From NCBI GenBank assembly GCA_003641645.1, contig QNAZ01000029.1, positions 1-8,378 on the forward strand: a DNA stretch of 8,378 bases, given 5' to 3'. A program made the position numbers and the translations under genes. The notes under the pieces are model-generated. The model was not told where the DNA came from. It saw nothing but the letters and a program-made list of their open reading frames with translations, and made no database searches. Every line of letters begins with the position of its first letter. Position 1 is the first letter of the stretch. This DNA is from Thermodesulfobacteriota bacterium. GTDB taxonomy: Bacteria; Desulfobacterota; Thermodesulfobacteria; Thermodesulfobacteriales; Thermodesulfobacteriaceae. This document shows positions 1 through 5,473 of this stretch, in pieces.

Positions 1-147
1 AGCATCTATAAGGGCATGAAGTCCTACATCTCCATCAGAATGCCCCAAAAGACCCTTTTCAAAAGGTATTTCTACTCCACAAAGTTTTAACTTTCTTCCA
101 GAAACCAGTTTATGAATATCAAAACCAATAGCAAATTTAAGATTCAT
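1..147 (-). CDS. ispF: 2-C-methyl-D-erythritol 2,4-cyclodiphosphate synthase, N-terminal part (runs off left edge)
   Basis: Only the first 49 codons are in the window; the gene continues beyond base 1. IspF converts CDP-methylerythritol 2-phosphate to the cyclic diphosphate, with release of CMP, in the MEP isoprenoid pathway in the cytoplasm. Seen in the sequence: the family start IGFDIHKL, in which Asp10 and His12 match two of the active-site metal ligands, then GVEIPFEKGLLGHSDGDV (residues 24-41), and His44, which matches the third ligand (His42 in the E. coli enzyme). About a third of the usual length of roughly 155 residues is present. The ATG lies one base after the stop codon of the upstream alcohol dehydrogenase gene, so the two are probably cotranscribed and translationally coupled. 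No Shine-Dalgarno is seen close to the ATG; the nearest purine-rich stretches (AAGG, GGAG) are 20 or more bases upstream inside the dehydrogenase gene. The identification rests on several exact family motifs in the right order. Confidence 0.93.
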   Translation of the reverse strand, partial: MNLKFAIGFDIHKLVSGRKLKLCGVEIPFEKGLLGHSDGDVGLHALIDA

Positions 148-148
148 T

Positions 149-1177
149 TTATATTATTTTTAAAACCTTAGCTCCTTTTGTCTTTTTCCCTCTTATATCT
201 TTTAAAGCTTGATTAGCTTTTTCAAAAGGATAAATTTCTATTTCTGGTCTGATATTAAAAGTTTCTGCAAGTTGCAAGAATTCCTTAATATCTCTTCTTG
301 TTACATTAGCTACACTTTTAATTTCTTTTTCTAACCAGAGATCCTGAGAATAATCCAGATTTAAAAAATAATCTTTATCAAGCTCTTCTTTTCTTATAGC
401 ATTTATTACAAGTCTTCCCCCAGGAACAAGATACTTTAGCACTGATAAAGGTGGTTTCCAGACAGGAGTTGTATCTATTGCACAATGAAGTTTTTTAGGT
501 GGCTCCTCTCCTATATCTCCTGCCCAAAAAGCTCCAAGACTTAAGGCAAGTTCTCTTTGTTTGGGATTTCTTGCAAAAACAAAGACTTTAGAAAAAGGAA
601 AAAGTGCTTTGATTAATTTTAAAACAAGATGTCCAGAAGCTCCAAATCCCACAAGACCTATGTGTTGTTCATCTCTTGGATTAGCTAATTTTACAGATCT
701 ATAACCTATAGCTCCTGCACAAAAAAGAGGAGCAACCTCTTCATAGGAGAACATTTTAGGTAAATGAAAAGCAAAAGACTCTTTTATTTTGAAATATTCT
801 GCATAACCTCCGTGTGCGTCTTTTCCTGTTCCTTTAAATTTTGGACAGAGATTTTCCAATCCTCTTTTGCAGTATTCACATTTCTCACAACTGAGATAAA
901 TCCAGCCAGCACCGGCTCTATCACCGATTTTAAATTTCTGAACCTCCTCTCCTACTTCTACAACCTCTCCAACAATTTGATGTCCAGGAACAATAGGGAA
1001 AAATGAAGGTAATGCTCTTCCTTCTATTTCATCTATCTCTGTATGACAAACTCCACAAGCATGAACTTTTATAATTATTTCATCTTTAGCGGGCTGAGGA
1101 TCTTCTAATTCTACTAATTTTAGAGGCTCTTCTGTTTCAAGAATATTAACAGGTTTTTCTATAACCCAAGCCTTCAT
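149..1177 (-). CDS. zinc-dependent alcohol dehydrogenase (MDR superfamily)
   Basis: This is a complete 342-residue medium-chain dehydrogenase, a normal length for the family. The catalytic domain carries GVCHTE (Cys44) and PGHQ (His66), and Cys153 in the segment PLFCAG; these match the usual catalytic zinc ligands. Cys97, Cys100, Cys103 and Cys111 form the structural zinc site. The cofactor-binding fold has VGFGASGH at 176-183, a variant of the usual GxGxxG. It most resembles the bacterial zinc alcohol dehydrogenase group that oxidises primary alcohols or reduces aldehydes with NAD(P); the true substrate and cofactor cannot be read from the sequence. The protein is presumably cytoplasmic. It is the first gene of a minus-strand pair with ispF and is divergent from galE. 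No Shine-Dalgarno precedes the ATG, whereas a promoter-like sequence ends only about ten bases upstream, so the mRNA may be nearly leaderless. A pathway link to IspF is not evident; adjacency may be incidental. Confidence 0.9.
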   Translation of the reverse strand: MKAWVIEKPVNILETEEPLKLVELEDPQPAKDEIIIKVHACGVCHTEIDEIEGRALPSFFPIVPGHQIVGEVVEVGEEVQKFKIGDRAGAGWIYLSCEKCEYCKRGLENLCPKFKGTGKDAHGGYAEYFKIKESFAFHLPKMFSYEEVAPLFCAGAIGYRSVKLANPRDEQHIGLVGFGASGHLVLKLIKALFPFSKVFVFARNPKQRELALSLGAFWAGDIGEEPPKKLHCAIDTTPVWKPPLSVLKYLVPGGRLVINAIRKEELDKDYFLNLDYSQDLWLEKEIKSVANVTRRDIKEFLQLAETFNIRPEIEIYPFEKANQALKDIRGKKTKGAKVLKII

Positions 1178-1187
1178 TAATTAGCTA

Positions 1188-1215
1188 AATTTATAAGATT
1201 AAAAAATTTCGTCAA
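1188..1215 (-). promoter_or_regulatory. candidate promoter of the alcohol dehydrogenase-ispF pair
   Basis: On the minus strand there is a TTGACG -35 box (1210-1215), a 16-base spacer and a TAAATT -10 box (1188-1193). An overlapping TATAAA (1190-1195) would give a short 14-base spacer. Only ten bases separate the -10 from the ATG at 1177, which predicts transcription starting within a few bases of the start codon. The -35 is a 5/6 match to TTGACA and is the strongest part of the call. Confidence 0.55.
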
Positions 1216-1217
1216 GC

Positions 1218-1235
1218 CCTAAATAAGAATTTAGG
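1218..1235. promoter_or_regulatory. 18-base inverted repeat in the adh/galE divergent spacer, possible operator
   Basis: CCTAAAT, four bases (AAGA), then ATTTAGG form a perfect 7-4-7 inverted repeat. It lies immediately upstream of the candidate -35 of the alcohol dehydrogenase promoter and about 18 bases upstream of the candidate galE -35. There is no T-tract after it and it sits between divergent genes, so a terminator is unlikely; a protein-binding site is the better reading. In DNA this AT-rich, a repeat of this size can arise by chance. Confidence 0.3.
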
Positions 1236-1252
1236 ATAGGAATTAAAATTAA

Positions 1253-1280
1253 TTTAAAAAAAAGAAAGATTGTGTAAAAT
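1253..1280 (+). promoter_or_regulatory. candidate galE promoter
   Basis: TTTAAA (1253-1258), a 16-base spacer and TAAAAT (1275-1280) make a plausible sigma-70 type promoter. The -10 ends 11 bases before the galE ATG and no Shine-Dalgarno lies between, so the leader would be only a few bases long. The -35 is a weak match in an AT-rich spacer; confidence is limited for that reason. Confidence 0.4.
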
Positions 1281-1291
1281 AGTAAAGCAAG

Positions 1292-2284
1292 ATGGCAAAG
1301 ATTTTAGTTACTGGTGGAGCTGGATATATAGGTTCTCATGTTGTTAAACTTTTAGGAGAAAATGGATATGAGGTTCTTACTTATGATAATCTTTCAACAG
1401 GACACAAGTGGGCAGTTCTTTATGGTGATTTAATAAAAGCTGATCTTGCAGATAAAGAAACATTAAGAAAAGTTTTTAAAGAATTTAAGCCTGATGCAGT
1501 TATGCATTTTGCAGCTTCTATTGTTGTTCCAGAAAGTGTTAAAAATCCTTTGAAGTATTATAGAAACAATGTTGTAAATACAATAAATCTTCTTGAAGCT
1601 ATGGAAGAATTTGGAGTTAAAAATTTTATCTTTTCTTCATCTGCTGCTGTTTATGGTATACCTGAAAAAATACCTATCTCAGAGAATGCCCCTTTAAATC
1701 CTATAAATCCTTATGGAGAAACGAAAGCTACTGTAGAAAGAATACTTAGAGATTTAGCAAATTCAAGAGACAATTTCAGATATGTATCTTTAAGGTATTT
1801 TAATGTTGCAGGTGCTGATCCTGAGGGAAAAATAGGGTTTGCCTATCCAGAAGCTACTCATTTAATAATAAGAGCACTTAAAGTAGCTAAAGGAGAAATT
1901 GAAAAACTTGAAATATACGGAACTGATTATCCTACTCCTGATGGAACTTGCATAAGAGATTATATACATGTAATGGATATAGCAGAAGCTCATCTTATAG
2001 CACTTGAATATCTTCTTGATGGTGGGGAAAGTGATGTTTTTAATTGTGGATATGGACATGGTTTTTCAGTAAAAGAAGTTGTAGAAACAGTAAAAAAGGT
2101 AACAGGTAGGAAATTTAAAGTAATTGAAGCAGAAAGACGACCAGGAGACCCGCCTTTTCTTGTTGCAGATAATTCAAAAATTAAAGAGAAACTCCAATGG
2201 AAACCTAAATATGATGACCTTGAGTTTATTATAAAAACAGCCTGGGATTGGGAGAATAAATTAAAAAAGAAATTATTGGATTGA
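1292..2284 (+). CDS. galE: UDP-glucose 4-epimerase
   Basis: The gene encodes a complete 330-residue extended short-chain dehydrogenase. The epimerase interconverts UDP-glucose and UDP-galactose using tightly bound NAD, feeding cell-surface polysaccharide synthesis in the cytoplasm. Seen: the NAD-binding TGGAGYIGSH at residues 7-16; the serine cluster in FSSSAAVYG (115-122); the catalytic Tyr141 and Lys145 in PYGETK; RYFNVAGAD; the CIRDYIHVMD segment; and RRPGDPP near the C terminus, all in the order typical of GalE. The ATG at 1292 is right for the family, since the Rossmann motif begins seven residues in. No Shine-Dalgarno is visible. It is divergent from the dehydrogenase gene and 36 bases upstream of ssb, which has its own promoter. 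The length is slightly shorter than the E. coli enzyme (338). A related 4-epimerase acting on acetylated UDP sugars is possible, as specificity cannot be read with confidence. Confidence 0.93.
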   Translation: MAKILVTGGAGYIGSHVVKLLGENGYEVLTYDNLSTGHKWAVLYGDLIKADLADKETLRKVFKEFKPDAVMHFAASIVVPESVKNPLKYYRNNVVNTINLLEAMEEFGVKNFIFSSSAAVYGIPEKIPISENAPLNPINPYGETKATVERILRDLANSRDNFRYVSLRYFNVAGADPEGKIGFAYPEATHLIIRALKVAKGEIEKLEIYGTDYPTPDGTCIRDYIHVMDIAEAHLIALEYLLDGGESDVFNCGYGHGFSVKEVVETVKKVTGRKFKVIEAERRPGDPPFLVADNSKIKEKLQWKPKYDDLEFIIKTAWDWENKLKKKLLD

Positions 2285-2308
2285 AAAAAAAGAAATTTAG
2301 TTTATTAT
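2281..2308 (+). promoter_or_regulatory. candidate ssb promoter overlapping the galE stop codon
   Basis: TTGAAA (2281-2286), a 16-base spacer and TATTAT (2303-2308) each match the sigma-70 consensus at five of six positions. The -35 box contains the galE TGA stop codon (2282-2284). The -10 ends 12 bases before the ssb ATG, which predicts a leader of about five or six bases with no proper Shine-Dalgarno (only AAGTAAG precedes the ATG). Confidence 0.6.
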
Positions 2309-2320
2309 CTAAAAAGTAAG

Positions 2321-2767
2321 ATGAGCATAAATAAAGTTATTCTTATTGGTAGACTCGGAGCAGATCCAGAGATAAGATACACTCTTGATGGAAGACCAGT
2401 AGCTACATTTAGAATTGCTACTAATGAAGTTAGAATTAGAAACGGAGAAAAAGAAATTCTTACTGAATGGCATAGAATTGTTGCTTTTGGAAGACTTGCT
2501 GAAATTTGTGGAGAATATTTATCTAAAGGTTCACAAGTTTATATAGAAGGAAGACTTAGAACCAGAAAATTTGAAGATAGACAAGGAATTCAAAGATATA
2601 TTACTGAAATTGTGGCTAATACATTGCAAATTCTCGGAAAGAAATCTCAAACAGATTTAGAATCTAAAGAAGTCTCTCCAGAGCCAACTTCTAAAAGTTT
2701 TGTAGAAGAGAAAAACTTAGAAGAAATAGAAGATTCCCTTTTAGATGAAGAAGATATTCCATTTTAG
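2321..2767 (+). CDS. ssb: single-stranded DNA-binding protein
   Basis: The 148-residue protein is a full-length bacterial SSB, which coats single-stranded DNA during replication, recombination and repair. The N-terminal OB fold spans roughly residues 1-108, starting with the standard NKVILIGRLGADPEIRYT and including TEWHRIVAFGRLAEICGEYL, followed by KGSQVYIEGRLRTR. Residues 109-140 form a charged, flexible linker. The C terminus DEEDIPF is the conserved acidic tip that binds partner proteins, so the gene is complete and intact. It lies 36 bases after galE in the same direction but has its own promoter-like sequence. The stop codon is 4 bases from that of the convergent hemA gene, leaving no room for a terminator of its own between the two. 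Confidence 0.97.
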   Translation: MSINKVILIGRLGADPEIRYTLDGRPVATFRIATNEVRIRNGEKEILTEWHRIVAFGRLAEICGEYLSKGSQVYIEGRLRTRKFEDRQGIQRYITEIVANTLQILGKKSQTDLESKEVSPEPTSKSFVEEKNLEEIEDSLLDEEDIPF

Positions 2768-2771
2768 TGTT

Positions 2772-4193
2772 TTATTGAATTAGTATTTTTTTTGAATTGG
2801 AATTTTTTTGAGAATCAGTTTGGGAATCAGAAGATTTTTCTATATCTTCTTTTTTTACTTTTTCAATCTCATAAGATAAAGATTCAATTTCATAATCAGA
2901 TACTTCTTTAAAAGGTTCATCAAGCTCAAAAATTTGTCTTATTAGACTTATCGCATATTTTCCTTCTTCATGATAACTTTTTTTGATAAAATTAATAGGA
3001 TGATAAAGGAGTTTTTGAATCAAAGATTTAGTTAATATTTCTATAGCTTCTTTCTCTTCTTCAGAAAGATTTTTCAGTTTTTTAAAGGTTTTAGCAAGTT
3101 CTTTTTGTCTTAAAATTTCTGCTTTTTCAGTTAAAGCTCTGATAGTAGGGTAAAAATCAAGTTCTTTTAGCCATTTTTGAAATTTAAAAACCTCAGTTTC
3201 TATTATTACTTGTGCCCTAAGAGCTTCCTTTTTTCGTTCTTTTAAATTTTCTTCTACTACAGATTTGAGATCATCTATATCATAAAGATAAACATTTTCG
3301 AGCTTATTAACTTCAGGTTCTACATCTCTTGGGACTGCTATATCAATTATAAAAAGGGGTTTATATTTTCTGGGTTTTAAAATAGAAGCTACCATATTTT
3401 TGGTAATTACACAACTTGGTGCACCAGTAGAAGAAATTACTATATCTGCTTTTGTTAAAGCAGTAGTAAGCTCATCTAAGGAATAGGCTTCTCCCCTAAA
3501 TTTTTCAGCTAATTCTACAGCTTTAGAAATAGTTCTATTAGCAATTAATACTTTTCTAATTCCTCCAGAAACAAAATGCATACAAGCAAGTTCTGCCATC
3601 TCACCTGCTCCAACAAGAAGAACAGTTTTATCTCTTAATGAACCAAGAATTTTTTTAGCAAGAGTATATGCAGCATAACTTATAGAAACAGCTCCTCCTC
3701 CTATTCCAGTTTCAGTTCTAACCTTTTTGGCTACAGAAAAACATTTATGTAAAAGTTTATTTAAAACAATACCAGAAGTTCGATAATTTAATGCATCTTT
3801 ATATGCAGATTTAACCTGCCCTAAAATCTGAGGCTCTCCTATTACCATAGAGTCAAGTCCACAAGCTACTTCAAAAAGATGTTTTATTGCTTTCTCATTT
3901 TCTAAAAAATAAAGATGGGATCTCAATTTTTCCCACTTAAAAGAAGATTCTTTCTCAAGAAAAGAAGCGAAATCTGTTAAAAAATTGGTTTTTTGATGAT
4001 TTTCTAAAACAAAACAAAATTCAACTCTATTACAGGTAGATAAAAAATAAGCTTCTTTAAAAGATAATAATTCTTTTTTAAGCTTTTCTAAAGGATGAAA
4101 AGGAGAATTTTTAAAAGATAATTTTTCTCTAATTTCTACAGGAGCAGTTTTGTGATTTAATCCAATTAGTAATATAGTAATTTTAAGAGGCAT
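2772..4193 (-). CDS. hemA: glutamyl-tRNA reductase
   Basis: This enzyme reduces glutamyl-tRNA(Glu) with NADPH to glutamate-1-semialdehyde, the first step of C5-pathway tetrapyrrole (heme, siroheme, corrinoid) synthesis. Seen: IGLNHKTAPVEIREKL (10-25); STCNR with the catalytic Cys54; His105, matching the conserved His99 of E. coli; the signature GLDSMVIGEPQILGQVK (112-128); the NADPH-binding VGAGEMAELA (194-203); ANRT; and DIAVPRDVEPE. A helical dimerisation domain follows. The last 25 or so residues (from about 449) are a hydrophilic Ser/Asn/Gln/Lys tail with a DSQT-DSQK repeat that goes beyond the family core; the DNA there is made of short tandem repeats. The total of 473 residues is therefore longer than the usual 410-440. 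The ATG overlaps the end of the upstream membrane-protein gene by 11 bases, with AAGGGG ten bases before it, so translation is probably coupled. No other heme gene follows; the gene ends 4 bases from ssb. Confidence 0.96.
   Translation of the reverse strand: MPLKITILLIGLNHKTAPVEIREKLSFKNSPFHPLEKLKKELLSFKEAYFLSTCNRVEFCFVLENHQKTNFLTDFASFLEKESSFKWEKLRSHLYFLENEKAIKHLFEVACGLDSMVIGEPQILGQVKSAYKDALNYRTSGIVLNKLLHKCFSVAKKVRTETGIGGGAVSISYAAYTLAKKILGSLRDKTVLLVGAGEMAELACMHFVSGGIRKVLIANRTISKAVELAEKFRGEAYSLDELTTALTKADIVISSTGAPSCVITKNMVASILKPRKYKPLFIIDIAVPRDVEPEVNKLENVYLYDIDDLKSVVEENLKERKKEALRAQVIIETEVFKFQKWLKELDFYPTIRALTEKAEILRQKELAKTFKKLKNLSEEEKEAIEILTKSLIQKLLYHPINFIKKSYHEEGKYAISLIRQIFELDEPFKEVSDYEIESLSYEIEKVKKEDIEKSSDSQTDSQKNSNSKKILIQ
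2775..2809. repeat. imperfect 17-18 base direct repeat at the hemA 3' end
   Basis: Bases 2775-2792 and 2792-2809 are two 18-base units offset by 17 bases and differing at two positions (TTGAATTAGTAT7 against TTGAATTGGAAT7). They encode the last residues of HemA. Because 17 is not a multiple of three, the two copies are read in different frames. This looks like replication slippage at a T-rich tract next to the convergent ssb end. Confidence 0.6.
2810..2833. repeat. 12-base tandem duplication encoding DSQT/DSQK in HemA
   Basis: Bases 2810-2821 and 2822-2833 share the core GAATCAG at a 12-base period, so the duplication stays in frame and gives the repeated Asp-Ser-Gln of the HemA tail. It adjoins the 17-base repeat, and together they make up most of the tail beyond the conserved enzyme. 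Confidence 0.5.
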
Positions 4194-5007
4194 AGGTATG
4201 AAACCCCTTAGAAAATAAATTTATCATAAAAAAGCTAATAAGCCAAATACTAAAACCCAATAAAAACATATAAGATGCTTTTTTACCTCTCCAACCAATC
4301 AGAACTCTTTGATGAATTAAAACAGCATAAATTAACCATAAAATTAAAGTAATAACTTCCTTAGGAGACCATCTCCAATAATTTCCAAAAGTTGCTTCAC
4401 TCCAGACAGCTCCACTTATCATAGCAAAAGATAAAAAAATAAATCCTAAATAAAGACATTTTTCATTAACTTTGTCTAAATATTCAAGAGGAGGAAGCTT
4501 TTTAAAAAAAAATCCTAAATGTTTTTTTTTAATTTCTCTTTCCTGCAAAAGATACATTAAAGATGTAATTACTCCAAACAATAGAAACCCATGAGAAAGT
4601 AAACCTGTAAAGGCATGGAGAGGAAACCAAAAACTTTTAAAAAGCTTGCTAAAAGGAGATAAAATTTGTTGAGGAAAAATAACAGAAAGAATAAGAAGCA
4701 GTAAGACCAAAGGTAAAAGGAAAAAACCTGTAGCATAAGTTTTAATAGGTGTAAGAGTAAAGATAAAATAAATGAAAACTAATTCCCAGGATAGAAAATT
4801 TAAAAGATATTTAAAAGAGAGAATATTTGTAGTAAAAATTTGATAAATTTTTATTATCCAAAAAATAGAATGAAATAAAAAACCTAAAAATAGAACAAAT
4901 TGAGCATATTTTAAAACTTCTCTTTTGAGAGTTTTAAAATAAAAACCAAATCCTATCCAAGAAATTGCATATACAAAAAAACTTAAAAAGAAAAACAAAT
5001 CAGCCAT
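4183..5007 (-). CDS. ccsA: CcsA/HemX-family integral membrane protein (cytochrome c assembly / heme-handling)
   Basis: The 274-residue protein has about eight hydrophobic segments (near residues 4-24, 34-54, 67-85, 91-111, 130-154, 184-204, 215-236 and 244-265). Before segment seven is a tryptophan-rich stretch with NYWRWSPKEV (209-218), which matches the WWD-type heme-handling motif of the CcsA/CcmC/HemX superfamily. His131 and His270 (in GFHTY, like the GLHSY end of CcsA) fit the conserved histidines flanking that motif. The family includes CcsA/ResC, the heme-delivering half of system II cytochrome c synthase, and Bacillus HemX, about 276 residues long, which lowers the level of glutamyl-tRNA reductase. 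The matching length, the 11-base overlap with hemA and the lack of a ResB/Ccs1 partner here favour a HemX-like role, which is an inference. It starts 8 bases after the universal stress gene, without a clear Shine-Dalgarno, so it probably depends on coupling with that gene. Confidence 0.85.
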   Translation of the reverse strand: MADLFFFLSFFVYAISWIGFGFYFKTLKREVLKYAQFVLFLGFLFHSIFWIIKIYQIFTTNILSFKYLLNFLSWELVFIYFIFTLTPIKTYATGFFLLPLVLLLLILSVIFPQQILSPFSKLFKSFWFPLHAFTGLLSHGFLLFGVITSLMYLLQEREIKKKHLGFFFKKLPPLEYLDKVNEKCLYLGFIFLSFAMISGAVWSEATFGNYWRWSPKEVITLILWLIYAVLIHQRVLIGWRGKKASYMFLLGFSIWLISFFMINLFSKGFHTYAS

Positions 5008-5015
5008 TTAATTTT

Positions 5016-5423
5016 TTATTTCTTCTTGGCAATATATATAGAACAAGGAGCAAAGCTAACTACTTTTGCAGCTGTACTACCAAGAGTGTATCTTATAATA
5101 TCTGGTCTTATCCCTCTTGCTCCCATAATTAGAATGTCAGCTTCCTCATTTTCTACAAAATTAAGAATCGCTTCAGCTATAGAATAATCAGCTATTACAG
5201 ACTCTTTTATTTTGAAAGCATCTTTAATCTCATTTTTAGCTTCTTCTAATAATTTTTTACCTTTTTCTATTTCTTTTTCTTCTTCTTCTTTGCTCATATC
5301 TTCTCTTTTACGAACTACATAGAGAAGAACTACTTCGTCAATTACCTCTCTTAAAAATTTTTGAGCTACTTTAAGTCCTTCTTTTGCATCTTGAGATCCA
5401 TCATAAGCTATTACTACCTTCAT
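5016..5423 (-). CDS. universal stress protein, UspA family
   Basis: The 135-residue protein forms a single Usp domain. The start VVIAYDGSQDAKEGL (3-17) is the standard first strand and loop with the nucleotide-contacting Asp. The end ADILIMGARG (95-104) followed by LGSTAAKVV and APCSIYIAK is the standard C-terminal half. ATP-binding Usp proteins carry G-x2-G-x9-G-S/T; here the spacing is Gly101-x2-Gly104-x10-Gly115-Ser-Thr, one residue longer, so ATP binding is likely but not certain. A charged Lys/Glu helix (39-70) lies between. The start is supported by AAGGGGG ending five bases before the ATG. It lies 35 bases after the radical SAM gene but has its own promoter, and 8 bases before the CcsA/HemX gene, so it is probably the first gene of a usp-ccsA-hemA unit. 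Its physiological role is unknown. Confidence 0.92.
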   Translation of the reverse strand: MKVVIAYDGSQDAKEGLKVAQKFLREVIDEVVLLYVVRKREDMSKEEEEKEIEKGKKLLEEAKNEIKDAFKIKESVIADYSIAEAILNFVENEEADILIMGARGIRPDIIRYTLGSTAAKVVSFAPCSIYIAKKK

Positions 5424-5445
5424 TCTCGCCCCCTTTTTTGATATT

Positions 5446-5473
5446 ATTATAACAAAATTTAAATTTTTGATAA
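5446..5473 (-). promoter_or_regulatory. extended -10 promoter for usp-ccsA-hemA
   Basis: On the minus strand TGTTATAAT gives a perfect -10 (TATAAT, 5446-5451) with the extended TGn element, and TTATCA (5468-5473) lies 16 bases upstream as a moderate -35. It overlaps the stop codon and last codons of the radical SAM gene. The predicted start is near 5439, giving a short leader of about 16 bases that begins in an A6 run and contains the G5 ribosome-binding site. This is the best promoter in the window. Confidence 0.65.

Noticed and set aside
764..1006. 80-residue plus-strand open frame
   Set aside because: It lies antisense within the alcohol dehydrogenase gene, whose zinc-binding motifs are intact; the translation has no recognisable domain.
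1862..2059. 65-residue minus-strand open frame
   Set aside because: It is antisense to galE, with a biased Ser/Ile/Tyr composition typical of a reverse shadow and no start signal.
2786..2809. T8 and T7 tracts after ssb as an intrinsic terminator
   Set aside because: No GC-rich stem precedes them; they belong to the direct repeat that encodes the HemA C terminus.
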